NCBI GenBank assembly: GCA_903879715.1
Contig: CAIRMR010000024.1
Coordinates: 1-64,000 of the forward strand
DNA: 64,000 nt
Source of the DNA: an uncultured Bacteroidales bacterium
Lineage (GTDB): Bacteria; Bacteroidota; Bacteroidia; Bacteroidales; UBA4417
Direction: 5' to 3'
This document shows, one piece after another, positions 26,019 through 35,349 of the stretch. Made by a program: the position numbers and the translations under genes. Positions within the stretch are counted from its first letter, which is position 1. Every line of letters starts with the position of its first letter. A model generated the notes under the pieces. That model was not told the DNA's origin and ran no database searches. It was given only the letters and a program-made list of their open reading frames with translations.

Positions 26019-28475
26019 ATGCGAATATTAAAATTTGGCGGCTCATCCATTTCTACTCCGGAACGGATTAAAAATGTGATTGATATAGTAAAGCAGTATC
26101 ATTCTTCATATAATGATATTGCGCTGGTTGTATCAGCACAGGGAGGCGTAACTGATCAATTGGTGAAATTATGTGAGTCGATTCCCACAGATAAGGTAAG
26201 TTGCGAGTCAAACATACTTGAGATAGAGCAAAGACATCTTAATTCGATTAAGGAACTGCTGCCAATGGCTCAGCAACCTTCAGCAATGGCTGAAGTAATG
26301 GCAATTTGTAACGAATTAGCCGGAATCACCAAAGGCGCTTCGCTGGTAGGTGAATTAACTTTACGAACCCGCGACCTGATTTTAAGTTTTGGTGAACGAC
26401 TTTCGGCATTTGTAATAACCCACGCATTAAAATCTGAAATTAGTACAGCTAATTATACAGATGCCCGTAACCTGATCAAAACCGATGCGAATTTTGGATA
26501 CGCCAAAGTTGATTTTGAACATAGCAACCGGTTAATTCAGGAATACTTTGCGACAAATAAGGGATTGAATGTAGTAACCGGTTTTATCGGTAGCACATCC
26601 CAGGGACAAACTACAACTCTCGGACGCAGTGGATCGGATTATACAGCTTCTATTTTAGGCGCAGCTTTAAAAGCCGATGCAATCGAAATATGGACGGATG
26701 TTGACGGAGTAATGACTGCCGATCCTCGTTTTGTGAAGGAAGCGCAAAGCATCGAACAGTTATCCTATAATGAAGCGATGGAGATAACTCATTTCGGAGC
26801 TAAAGTTATCTTCCCCGCTACTATGCAGCCAGCCATGGCAAAAAAAATACCAATCCTGGTAAAAAACACCTTTAATCCATCGCATAAAGGCACCCTGATT
26901 TGCAGTGAATCAGGAAAGGGTACCGGTTTTATCAAAGGAATCTCATCCCTCCGTGATATTTGCCTTATTAATATCGAAGGTAGCGGAATGGTAGGAGTTG
27001 CCGGGGTTTCGGCACGTATGTTCAGGGTTTTGGCACAGCACCAGATCAGTGTTATCCTGATCAGCCAGGCTTCATCGGAACACTCTATATGTATTGGTTT
27101 GCTCCAGGAAGAGGCTGAACAGGCATGTCATTTATTGCGAAAAACTTTTTCCGAAGAACTGCATGTTGGTTTAATTTCCGATATTTATTATGAAGGAGAA
27201 CTGGCTGTTGTAGCAGTGGTCGGAGAAAATATGCGGAAAATGCCGGGTGTTTCGGCCCGCGTTTTTGGCCCCTTAGGCCGGAACGGGATTAATGTAAAAG
27301 CAATTTGCCAGGGAAGTTCTGAACTGAATATTTCAATCGTGATTGAGCAGAAAAATTTAAAAAAGACTTTGCGGGTTTTGCACCAATCCTTGTTTAACTA
27401 TGAACTGCTGCAGTTGAACCTTTATGTCATCGGTACCGGTGTAATTGGCAGTAAATTGCTCGAAATGATTGAAAATCAGAAGCAATCACTTGAAGAACAG
27501 AAAATACTTCTTAAAATCTGTGGCATCTGCAACAGCCGCAAAATGATTGTTGGTGAAGAAGATATAAAAAGTTCAGACTGGAAAGATTCACTGGAAAAAG
27601 ACGCTCAAAAATCAGATCTCCGTCAACTTACCGATAGTATCATATCTCAGAACCTGGAAAACAGTGTATTTATTGACGTTACAGCATCCGATGAGCCGGT
27701 AAAGCATTACAACGAACTGCTCTCGAACAACATTGCGATAGTAACTGCCAACAAGCGTGCTAATACGCAGAATATGATTCAGTATAACCTGTTACACGCT
27801 TCCGCAAAAAAACGAAATACTCCGTTTCATTACGAAACTAACGTAGGTGCCGGATTACCGGTAATCAACGTTCTCCAAAGCCTGATTAACAGTGGCGACC
27901 AGGTAAATAAAATAGAAGCCGTGCTTTCGGGAACAATGAACTACCTTTTATCAGAATACGATGGACAGAAACCTTTCAGCGAGCTCGTACAATTTGCAAA
28001 AGACAATAGTTATAGCGAACCCGATCCCCGCGACGATCTGAGCGGTATGGACGTGGCCCGTAAATGTCTGATCCTTGCCAGGGAATGCGGCTGGGCAATT
28101 GAAGAGTCGGATATTGAGGTTGAACCTTTGATGTCACCTGAGAGTGCAAAAGCGAAAGACATTCCTTCCTTTTTTGCTGAATTGAAAAATTATGACCAGC
28201 CTTTCCATCAGCGGTTTGAAGCAGCAAAAGCAAAAGGTAAACGCTTGCGCTACGTGGCAAAAATTGAAGGTGGCAAAGCCAAAGTTTCAGTGATGGAGGT
28301 TGACGATACGCACGCTTTTTACAGCTTACGCGGAACCGAAAACTGCATCAGCCTTACTACCAAATATTACCAGCAGTATCCTATGGTTATCAAAGGCCCG
28401 GGTGCAGGAGTTAATGTGACTTCGGCCGGAGTTTTGGCGGATATTGTACGAATTGCGGAAGGACTGAAACGTTAA
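26019..28475 (+). CDS. thrA: Bifunctional aspartokinase/homoserine dehydrogenase
   Basis: 818 residues, the standard length. The N-terminal aspartokinase (about 1-300, MRILKFGGSSIS, SGSDYTASILGA) is followed by tandem ACT regulatory domains (about 310-455, VGVAGVSARMFRVL and MPGVSARVFGPL). The C-terminal homoserine dehydrogenase has NAD(P)-binding VIGTGVIGSKLLEMI and the catalytic part GTMNYLLSEYDGQ … YSEPDPRDDLSGMDVARK. It catalyses the first and third steps from aspartate towards threonine. It is the first gene of thrABC and lies 26 bp after the attenuator U-tract. Feedback inhibition by threonine through the ACT domains is expected from the family. Confidence 0.97.
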   Translation: MRILKFGGSSISTPERIKNVIDIVKQYHSSYNDIALVVSAQGGVTDQLVKLCESIPTDKVSCESNILEIEQRHLNSIKELLPMAQQPSAMAEVMAICNELAGITKGASLVGELTLRTRDLILSFGERLSAFVITHALKSEISTANYTDARNLIKTDANFGYAKVDFEHSNRLIQEYFATNKGLNVVTGFIGSTSQGQTTTLGRSGSDYTASILGAALKADAIEIWTDVDGVMTADPRFVKEAQSIEQLSYNEAMEITHFGAKVIFPATMQPAMAKKIPILVKNTFNPSHKGTLICSESGKGTGFIKGISSLRDICLINIEGSGMVGVAGVSARMFRVLAQHQISVILISQASSEHSICIGLLQEEAEQACHLLRKTFSEELHVGLISDIYYEGELAVVAVVGENMRKMPGVSARVFGPLGRNGINVKAICQGSSELNISIVIEQKNLKKTLRVLHQSLFNYELLQLNLYVIGTGVIGSKLLEMIENQKQSLEEQKILLKICGICNSRKMIVGEEDIKSSDWKDSLEKDAQKSDLRQLTDSIISQNLENSVFIDVTASDEPVKHYNELLSNNIAIVTANKRANTQNMIQYNLLHASAKKRNTPFHYETNVGAGLPVINVLQSLINSGDQVNKIEAVLSGTMNYLLSEYDGQKPFSELVQFAKDNSYSEPDPRDDLSGMDVARKCLILARECGWAIEESDIEVEPLMSPESAKAKDIPSFFAELKNYDQPFHQRFEAAKAKGKRLRYVAKIEGGKAKVSVMEVDDTHAFYSLRGTENCISLTTKYYQQYPMVIKGPGAGVNVTSAGVLADIVRIAEGLKR

Positions 28476-28586
28476 ATGTCGGATGTCGGATGTTGGATGG
28501 CGGATGTTGGATATCGGATACTTACTCTATAGTCCTTATACCCACTCTAACCCTTCCCAAAAATCATTAAAACACTACTTTTTGTT
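28476..28586. repeat. (GGATGT)-type microsatellite and C-rich tract between thrA and thrB
   Basis: Variants of TCGGATG/TTGGATG run from 28476 to about 28520, the same word family as at 2893-2930 and, in reverse orientation, 54477-54500. A C-rich segment (ACCCACTCTAACCCTTCCC) then precedes thrB. Confidence 0.7.
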
Positions 28587-29540
28587 ATGACCAAATACAA
28601 ATCAGTAACAGCTTTTGCCCCTGCAAGTGTAGCCAATGTGGGTTGCGGTTTCGATATAATGGGCTTTGCCGTGCAGGGCATTGGAGATATTGTTACCGTC
28701 TCTTTGCAACCCGGTTCCGATAATTCAAAAATAACTTTAACCGGTACATACGGTCATCTTACTCCAACCGAAAGAAGTAAAAATACGGCTGGTGTGGCCA
28801 TCAATGCTTATCTGCAGGCAATCGGTGAAACTGATATAGGCTTAAGTATAACTCTTCAGAAAAACATGCCATTAGGAAGCGGTATGGGAAGCAGCGCGGC
28901 GAGTTCAGCTGCGGCGGTATTTGCGGTTAATCATTTATTAGGCAATCCCCTAAGCACTCATGAATTAATTCCTTTCACCATGGAGGGCGAACGCATTGCC
29001 TGCGGATCGGCTCATGCCGATAATGTGGCTCCTGCCTTGCTGGGTGGTTTTGTACTCATACGCAGTTATGATCCACTGGATATCATATCGGTGAAAGGGC
29101 CGGATGATTTGTTTGCGGCCGTTGTTCATCCTCATATCGAACTAAATACTTCAGATTCAAGACGGGTATTAAATAAAGAAGTTTCTGTTGCTGATGCAAT
29201 TATACAAAGCGCAAATACTGCCGGATTTATGGTTGCGTTGATCAAGAGCGATTATGAATTGATGAAACGTTCAATGTCCGATCTCTTAGCCGAACCCAGG
29301 CGAACACAACTTATTCCCGGCTATGACGCGATAAAAAATGCCGCTATGGAAGCAGGTGCAATTGGTTGCGGAATTGCAGGTTCGGGGCCTTCGATATTTG
29401 CACTCTGTAAAGGAGAAACTACAGCAAAGCAGGTTGCAAAAATCATCCGGGATGGTTTCACAAACATTGGGCTTATCAACGAAGGCTATGTTTCACAATT
29501 AAATGCACCGGGAACTGTAATAATTGATTCGGTAGAATAG
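28587..29540 (+). CDS. thrB: Homoserine kinase
   Basis: 317-residue GHMP kinase that phosphorylates homoserine, the fourth step of threonine synthesis. The N-terminus reads VTAFAPASVANVGCGFDIMGFA. The ATP-binding GHMP motif is MPLGSGMGSSAASSAAA, and the C-terminal motif is GCGIAGSGPSIFALC. It lies between thrA and thrC on the same strand. The 111-bp gap from thrA is filled by a microsatellite and contains no clear terminator. Confidence 0.97.
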   Translation: MTKYKSVTAFAPASVANVGCGFDIMGFAVQGIGDIVTVSLQPGSDNSKITLTGTYGHLTPTERSKNTAGVAINAYLQAIGETDIGLSITLQKNMPLGSGMGSSAASSAAAVFAVNHLLGNPLSTHELIPFTMEGERIACGSAHADNVAPALLGGFVLIRSYDPLDIISVKGPDDLFAAVVHPHIELNTSDSRRVLNKEVSVADAIIQSANTAGFMVALIKSDYELMKRSMSDLLAEPRRTQLIPGYDAIKNAAMEAGAIGCGIAGSGPSIFALCKGETTAKQVAKIIRDGFTNIGLINEGYVSQLNAPGTVIIDSVE

Positions 29541-29701
29541 AAAATGGTATTCGGAATCAGGATTTAGGTTTTAGCGGAAAGCCAATACGCATTCCTCTTC
29601 TATAATGACGATCCAATTACTCTAAGTAGTTTAGACACTTTAGACATTTCAGGCACATAAATTCAGAAGCATAAATCTCTTAACACGGTTTACATCACAA
29701 T

Positions 29702-31000
29702 ATGAATTACTACGACATAAAAAATCCAAACCAAAAAGTTTCGCTGAAGGAAGCAGTGCTTAAAAGTATTTCGGCTGAATCAGGTTTGTATATGCCTGAC
29801 TATATTCCGGCTTTACCTGGTTCGTTTTTTGCCAATCTTTCAAATCTGAACCTGCAGGAAATTGCCTTTGAAGTTTCAAATGCCATGTTAGGCGAGGATA
29901 TTCCGAAAGAAGCATTAAAACAAATTGTAAACGAGGCCATTTCCTTTCCAATTCCATTAAACAGACTGGATGAAAACCTGTTCGTGCTCGAATTGTTTCA
30001 TGGACCAACTCTTGCTTTTAAAGATGTTGGGGCTAGGTTTATGGCCGGGCTGTTCCAGTATTTTTTGCGAAACGAAAACCGTGAAGTTGTAATTCTGGTA
30101 GCCACTTCGGGGGATACAGGCAGTGCTGTTGCCAACGCTTTTTATAATAGTAAAGGAGTTAAAGTAGTAATTCTTTATCCTTCGGGCAAAGTAAGCGAAT
30201 TGCAGGAGAAGCAACTCACTACCATGGGTGGCAATATTACAGCTCTGGAAGTGGAAGGTAATTTTGATGATTGCCAGCGGATGGTGAAACAGGCTTTTGC
30301 CGATGCGGAACTTAATCAGAAGTTGAACCTTACTTCTGCCAATTCTATCAATTTTGCTCGCTTATTCCCACAATCTTTCTTTTATTTCAATGCAATAGCG
30401 CAACTGGGTAAGGTTGATAAGCCTGTAGTGATAAGCGTTCCCAGCGGGAATTTTGGCAATCTTACATCCGGTCTTATAGCTAAGAAAATGGGCTTGCCGG
30501 TTCACCGGTTTATCGCTGCCACCAATCGCAACCATGTTGTTCCCGATTATTTAAAAAGCGGTGAATACCAGCCACAGCAAACGCATCATACTATTACCAA
30601 TGCTATGGATGTTGGCAATCCAAGCAATTTTCCAAGGATGCAGGAAATTTATCAGAAACAACAACTTGCTATGGCAGCCGATATTAAAGGATATTGGTAC
30701 ACTGACGACCAAACAAGGTCAGCGATGGTTGATTTGCAAACCACATATTCCTATCAATCCGATCCTCATGGGGCTGTGGCGTATGCAGGACTTAAAGAAT
30801 CTGGATTACTGAATGACAGTATTGGTATTTTCCTGGAAACAGCGCATCCGGCTAAATTTCCGGAAGAAGTGGAAAAGTCAACTGCTGTTGAAGTGCAAAT
30901 ACCTGATACTTTAAAAGAAATAATGAAGTTGGAAAAGAATGCAATCAAAATTCCAAATGAGTACAACTTCCTGCTTCAATATTTGAATAAAATGGTCTAA
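29702..31000 (+). CDS. thrC: Threonine synthase
   Basis: 432-residue PLP enzyme converting O-phosphohomoserine to threonine. The PLP lysine is in TLAFKDVGARFMAG, the substrate region is VATSGDTGSAVANAF, and the phosphate-binding segment is VPSGNFGNLTSGL. It is the last gene of the thr operon, 161 bp after thrB. Its stop codon overlaps the converging DUF6483-like gene by four bases, so no separate intergenic terminator exists between them. Length and motifs are complete. Confidence 0.97.
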   Translation: MNYYDIKNPNQKVSLKEAVLKSISAESGLYMPDYIPALPGSFFANLSNLNLQEIAFEVSNAMLGEDIPKEALKQIVNEAISFPIPLNRLDENLFVLELFHGPTLAFKDVGARFMAGLFQYFLRNENREVVILVATSGDTGSAVANAFYNSKGVKVVILYPSGKVSELQEKQLTTMGGNITALEVEGNFDDCQRMVKQAFADAELNQKLNLTSANSINFARLFPQSFFYFNAIAQLGKVDKPVVISVPSGNFGNLTSGLIAKKMGLPVHRFIAATNRNHVVPDYLKSGEYQPQQTHHTITNAMDVGNPSNFPRMQEIYQKQQLAMAADIKGYWYTDDQTRSAMVDLQTTYSYQSDPHGAVAYAGLKESGLLNDSIGIFLETAHPAKFPEEVEKSTAVEVQIPDTLKEIMKLEKNAIKIPNEYNFLLQYLNKMV

Positions 31001-31419
31001 AGCAGCAGGCTTTGAATCCGTGCAATTTTCGATTCCCGTACAAATGAATAAGTTAAGTCTCTTTCATTGAGGTGATTATAAATTTCAAGGCATTTGCTAT
31101 ATAAATTGATGCTTTCATCACTTTTCAGATTATCATTACAAGTTTCGTCTGCTACCTGCAAAAGTATATCAGCCAGTAGTTCCAGGTTAGTATGGTTTAA
31201 TTTCTTGTCCTTCTGAAGCGTAATTATAAAGTCCCCGTTTGGGATTGAAGCTATTTCATTCAGATCAAGATCGAGTTCAGTCTTTAATGATCGACTTGTC
31301 ATTTCAATGGCTTCAGGCACTTTCCCTTGTTTGCTAAGTCCAAACAGTTTCGAAAAGATCTGAGCAAGGGACTGTCCAAGCTGCTCAATCTGATCCATTA
31401 AATAATCACGCTTTTCCAT
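30997..31419 (-). CDS. Small helical protein, DUF6483-like
   Basis: 140 residues, predicted all-helical. The start KRDYLMDQIEQLGQSLAQI and the later helix pair (NLELLADILLQVADE, INLYSKCLEIYNHL) resemble what I recall of DUF6483, a small family of unknown function. The second half looks TPR-like. It converges on thrC with a 4-bp overlap of the stop codons. No operon partner. Function unknown. Confidence 0.65.
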   Translation of the reverse strand: MEKRDYLMDQIEQLGQSLAQIFSKLFGLSKQGKVPEAIEMTSRSLKTELDLDLNEIASIPNGDFIITLQKDKKLNHTNLELLADILLQVADETCNDNLKSDESINLYSKCLEIYNHLNERDLTYSFVRESKIARIQSLLL

Positions 31420-31565
31420 TTAATGTCTTACTTTGATGTGCGTTTTTCAAAAAAAACTTGATCGGACTAATTTTTGGAAATGAATAGCCCCGCTTATTGA
31501 GCAGGGTAAGTTTAGTGGAATTGTTTGAAAAATAAGTATAGGAAAGAAAAAAATATGTTCAGACT

Positions 31566-32303
31566 TTATTTAGATGTTTCGGGCTTTGCGTTTTTAGTTG
31601 AGCCAGTTGTATCCGCAATTTTATAAAGATTGATTGTGAATTTCTGGTCTTTTACTGCTTCTATTATTTTCTTTTCCAGCAGAAGATTTATATAATCTTC
31701 TTTAAGTTTTGCATTCTCGTTTTGCGTGTTTGAGTTTAACATTTTATATGTAAATGCCCCGCCTAAACCTATGGAAATTGCCAGAGCAGCAATTGCAAGA
31801 GTTCGGGTGAAGAGATCGCGCCCTGGACGCTGCAATTGTTTTGTAGTGACAGCTGAATCTGCAAAATTAGCTATTTCCTTATCGTTAGCCTGAACGCTGA
31901 TATTTACAGGAATATGTCTTTCGAGTATTTCTTCAAAATAGTCGACAATAGTATCTTTTACAAGGTAATCCAAGGCTTGTCTGGTAGGCGCAAAATTGAT
32001 GTTATCAGTAATTACAAGCAAGGTGAATACAATCCGCAGCGAACCTTCTTTTTCCCTGTAGTTTATAAAGTAAATCTGGGTACTATCTCCTTTAATAATA
32101 CTTCTTTCAATGTTTGAACGCAGGAAATCCTGTATGGGATTACTTGCTTCGTGCCTGATCCGGCCATTGTTTGCGCTGAATTTTGTTAACTCACTCCTCA
32201 ACAGATCGCGCAACTCCGTAAATGAAGTTTCCTTATCCCTGATACGGATGGAATATTCAATTTCACGGATTGTTAATGCTTTATTACTATTGGCCCTAAG
32301 CAT
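31566..32303 (-). CDS. Hypothetical protein with one transmembrane segment
   Basis: No family recognised. 245 residues from ATG 32303; the ORF track uses a TTG 21 codons upstream, which I cannot exclude. The N-terminal 170 residues look soluble (REIEYSIRIRDKETSFTELRD…), followed by one transmembrane helix (about 172-190 in this numbering, LAIAALAISIGLGGAFTY) and a charged tail with a possible coiled coil (NAKLKEDYINLLLEKKII). The topology suggests an inner-membrane protein with a large N-terminal cytoplasmic part. Neighbours give no clue. Confidence 0.6.
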   Translation of the reverse strand: MLRANSNKALTIREIEYSIRIRDKETSFTELRDLLRSELTKFSANNGRIRHEASNPIQDFLRSNIERSIIKGDSTQIYFINYREKEGSLRIVFTLLVITDNINFAPTRQALDYLVKDTIVDYFEEILERHIPVNISVQANDKEIANFADSAVTTKQLQRPGRDLFTRTLAIAALAISIGLGGAFTYKMLNSNTQNENAKLKEDYINLLLEKKIIEAVKDQKFTINLYKIADTTGSTKNAKPETSK

Positions 32304-32514
32304 TTGTCTGTTATTGATATGTTTGGCAATTGGTATGAGTGTTTGAATTAATTGACAATATGGCAAAAAGTAATATTTTGCAGTTATAGATTTGACTTGA
32401 AAATAATTTTTTGGTTAACAGAATAGTTGAATAAACAGAAGTGCATACAGGCTGTAGTGTTAATCCAAATGCCTGGACAGCTTAATAAAATCCTGATAAC
32501 TCACTTTCCCTCCG

Positions 32515-32522
32515 TATCTTTG
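32515..32522 (+). promoter_or_regulatory. Candidate -7 box TATCTTTG for the DEAD-box helicase
   Basis: An exact TAnnTTTG followed by C, 20 bp before the helicase ATG (32543), giving a leader of about 14 nt. No -33 box of quality is seen. Confidence 0.4.
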
Positions 32523-32542
32523 CAGCTTTTTAAGCCTGGATT

Positions 32543-33778
32543 ATGAAATTTGAACAGTACAATCTTGCCCCTGAAATAAAACGAAGTATAGAGGAATCCG
32601 GCTTCCGCCGCCCGACCGATATTCAATACAAGAGCATTGGCCCGATCATGCATGGCGACGATGTGCTTGCCATTGCGCAAACAGGAACCGGTAAAACGGC
32701 TGCCTTTGCCATCCCGGTTATCAATATGCTTCACGAAAACAAATTTTCGAGTCGAAGCACAGGCATTAAATGTATTGTAATGGTTCCTACCCGCGAACTG
32801 GCTTTACAGATTACAGAAGTATTCCAGGCTATTTCGCAACACACACGGGTGAAAGTTTTCTGCCTGATGGGTGGGGTTGAACAAGAGCCGCAGATTGAAC
32901 GTCTGGAGCAAGGTGTTGATATTATTGTATCTACACCTGGCCGAATGTTCGACCTTGTAAGTCAGGGACATCTTAACCTGGATCAAATTGAAATCCTCAT
33001 CCTCGACGAAGCCGACCATATGCTTGACCTTGGATTTATAAATGATATTCAACATCTTGTAAAGAAGCTTCCGCGAAAAAGGCAAACGCTTTTCTTCTCG
33101 GCAACTATAAATCCGTATATTAAAAAAGTTGCTTATTCGCTTGTCACCAACCCTATTCGTATCCAGATTTCGCCTAAAGATCCGGTTGCCCGTAACATCG
33201 ACCATTGTGTTGCTTTTATCGAAATGGACGACAAACGGTTTTTTCTTGAGCGCCTGGTGAACGAAAATCCGGAGAGTAAAATTGTGGTATTTGTCCGCAC
33301 AAAAGTTCGTGCCGAACGGGTAAGCCTTGCCATGGAGAAACTCAACATCAAATGCGAAACCATTCATGGTGATAAAGAACAGACCGACAGGCTACTTGTA
33401 ATGAAGAGATTTAAATCCGGCGAGTTTAAAATATTGATTGCTACTGATGTAAGTGCCCGCGGTATCGATATTCCGAATGTGGATTTTGTTGTAAATTATG
33501 ATCTTCCCGAAAAACCCGAAAACTATGTACACCGCGTTGGCCGTACCGGCAGGGCTGATAAAAAAGGAATTGCCATTTCATTCTGCAGTATGGATGAAAA
33601 ACCGCTGCTCGAGGAAATTGAAGAATATATCGGGAAACCTGTAGAGGTAATGGAAATCAAAAACCAGGATTATAATGAAACGCTTGCTTTTACCGCTGAA
33701 ACCAAATCGGACTGGAAAACTTTGCTGCGTGATGCCGAAGAGGAGGAGAAGAACAGGAAAAAGAGGAAGAAGAAATAG
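32543..33778 (+). CDS. DEAD-box RNA helicase
   Basis: 411 residues with a complete motif set: Q motif (GFRRPTDIQYKSI), I (AQTGTGKTAA), Ia (PTRELALQ), GG, TPGR, II (ILDEADHML), III (FSAT), V (ATDVSARGIDI) and VI (HRVGRTGRADK). The C-terminal tail is short and ends in a lysine/arginine run (RKKRKKK), typical of RNA-binding extensions. It probably acts in ribosome assembly or cold-related RNA remodelling, like RhlE/CshA-type proteins. The stop TAG is directly followed by a 15-bp minisatellite that stays open in the same frame for 42 codons. Confidence 0.93.
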   Translation: MKFEQYNLAPEIKRSIEESGFRRPTDIQYKSIGPIMHGDDVLAIAQTGTGKTAAFAIPVINMLHENKFSSRSTGIKCIVMVPTRELALQITEVFQAISQHTRVKVFCLMGGVEQEPQIERLEQGVDIIVSTPGRMFDLVSQGHLNLDQIEILILDEADHMLDLGFINDIQHLVKKLPRKRQTLFFSATINPYIKKVAYSLVTNPIRIQISPKDPVARNIDHCVAFIEMDDKRFFLERLVNENPESKIVVFVRTKVRAERVSLAMEKLNIKCETIHGDKEQTDRLLVMKRFKSGEFKILIATDVSARGIDIPNVDFVVNYDLPEKPENYVHRVGRTGRADKKGIAISFCSMDEKPLLEEIEEYIGKPVEVMEIKNQDYNETLAFTAETKSDWKTLLRDAEEEEKNRKKRKKK

Positions 33779-33876
33779 AGTGGGCGAGGGGCGATTGGGC
33801 GAGGGGCGATTGGGCGAGTGGCGACAAGGAGAAGGGCGATTGGTAGAGTGGTGACAAGGAGAAGGGCGACAAGGAG
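33779..33876. repeat. 15-bp minisatellite after the DEAD-box helicase stop
   Basis: Six to seven variants of GGGCGAGGGGCGATT / AAGGAGAAGGGCGAC. The unit length is a multiple of three. Read in the helicase frame beyond its TAG it would encode an Arg/Gly-rich sequence (GRGAIGRGAIGRVATRRR) until TAA at about 33905. Confidence 0.8.
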
Positions 33877-34124
33877 AAACTTATTCCTTAGTTGTTTGCT
33901 TGATTAACCATTAACGATTTTCGATTAACTATTTTTTATTCAATATCCCTGAAACCCTCATTGTGAACAAGCTTTTAACCTGCCTGATTGATTGCGAAAA
34001 AAATAAGGTGTTGTATCCTTCGGGCATTCGAGAAACACTTAGTCAGCGGCAAGCCTAAAATACAAAACAATAAAACGATTGACAGACAACATTTTGGAAT
34101 TTTAAATATAAAATTCAGTAGAAA
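33877..34124. other. Intergenic remainder before the small membrane protein
   Basis: Contains TTAACCATTAACGATTTTCGATTAACTA, a variant of the ATTAACCAT words also seen near 1830, and an AT-rich tail. Nothing coding is supported. Together with the minisatellite it makes a 346-bp gene-free stretch. Confidence 0.5.
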
Positions 34125-34505
34125 ATGAAGGCTTTTGCGATTTTCCCTTCAATATGCTTTTTCATATTAGCTTTAGCAATATTTAAAGCATTTAACTTCC
34201 CGACTAGAAAAATTTACAGACAACTTTTAGCAACTGTTCTGACTCTTGTGTTTTCTATTACAATGTTTATTTATTCCATTGAAATGTTTACATTTCTTTA
34301 TTTTGGCGGTTTTATATCGGTAATAATAGTAATTCTTTCCATGACCTATCTTTTAGAAAGCAAGATTCCAAAGAAACGAACTAAAAGATATTGGATTCTA
34401 CTATCTATACTGTTTCTGACAATAACTATAATTACAACTTTGGCATTTATACTGGCATTCTTATACTCAATGTTAAATAACCCAACGGACTCAGGATTGA
34501 GATAA
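34125..34505 (+). CDS. Small integral membrane protein, unknown function
   Basis: 126 residues with about four predicted transmembrane helices (FAIFPSICFFILALAIF; LLATVLTLVFSITMFIYSI; FLYFGGFISVIIVILSMTYL; ILLSILFLTITIITTLAFIL). Codon use is visibly more AT-rich than in the neighbours, and repeats and an intergenic-type sequence flank it. It may be a recently acquired or fast-evolving gene. No family recognised. Confidence 0.6.
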   Translation: MKAFAIFPSICFFILALAIFKAFNFPTRKIYRQLLATVLTLVFSITMFIYSIEMFTFLYFGGFISVIIVILSMTYLLESKIPKKRTKRYWILLSILFLTITIITTLAFILAFLYSMLNNPTDSGLR

Positions 34506-34668
34506 TTCCAATGACTAATTTAAACCCAATCTCCAGGATTATTACAAATGGCAGCCATTCACAAATAACAGCCGTTTTGTTCAGTCAATTCCTTTTTATT
34601 TTTACATCCCATTGTATGCTTCATAACCTGATTTTAATTAATTTCATCCCATAATTTGTATTACATAA

Positions 34669-35349
34669 ATGGAAAAGACTGAACCGAAAATTGAAGCAGA
34701 ATGGCTAACTATATTACGGCCGGAATTTGAGAAGCCCTATTTTACCGAACTAAAATCATTTTTAATTGAAGAGAAGAAGCTTTACCGCATTTATCCTCCC
34801 GGCAACCGGATATTTGCTGCTTTCGACTATACTCCATTCAGTAAAGTGAAAGTTGTAGTACTGGGCCAGGATCCATATCACAGTGACGGACAGGCACATG
34901 GACTTTGCTTCTCGGTTCCTGATGGAATTTCATTGCCGCCTTCACTCATTAATATTTATAAAGAACTCAATACTGATCTGAATGTTCCGGTTCCCAAATC
35001 GGGAAACCTGGAAAAATGGGCTAAGCAAGGAGTTCTGTTATTGAACGCAACACTTACTGTCCGGGCCAACCAGGCTGGATCGCATCAAAGGCATGGCTGG
35101 GAAAATTTTACGGATGAAGTAATTCGTCAACTTTCGGCCAGGCATACCGGATTGGTTTTTATACTTTGGGGAAGTTATGCCCAGGCCAAAGAAGCATTGA
35201 TTGATACATCAAAACATTTCGTTCTGAAAGCGGTGCATCCTTCGCCCTTATCTGTTTACCGTGGTTTTTTCGGATGCCGGCACTTCTCTAAAACCAATGA
35301 ATTGCTGGTGCAGGCAGGCAAAGAACCGGTTGATTGGAGTCTTTTGTGA
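34669..35349 (+). CDS. ung: Uracil-DNA glycosylase
   Basis: 226-residue family 1 UDG that removes uracil from DNA to start base-excision repair. The water-activating aspartate is in VVLGQDPYHSDGQAHGLCFSV and the catalytic histidine motif is HPSPLSVYRGFFGC. VLLLNATLTVRANQAGSH is also typical. Complete and of normal length. Stands alone. Followed by a G-rich/C-rich low-complexity region before amrS. Confidence 0.97.
   Translation: MEKTEPKIEAEWLTILRPEFEKPYFTELKSFLIEEKKLYRIYPPGNRIFAAFDYTPFSKVKVVVLGQDPYHSDGQAHGLCFSVPDGISLPPSLINIYKELNTDLNVPVPKSGNLEKWAKQGVLLLNATLTVRANQAGSHQRHGWENFTDEVIRQLSARHTGLVFILWGSYAQAKEALIDTSKHFVLKAVHPSPLSVYRGFFGCRHFSKTNELLVQAGKEPVDWSLL

Noticed and set aside
33690-33872. Ser/Pro-repeat ORF on the minus strand (MSPFSLSPLYQSPFSLSP)
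   Set aside because: Complement of the 15-bp minisatellite and the helicase 3' end; no independent support.
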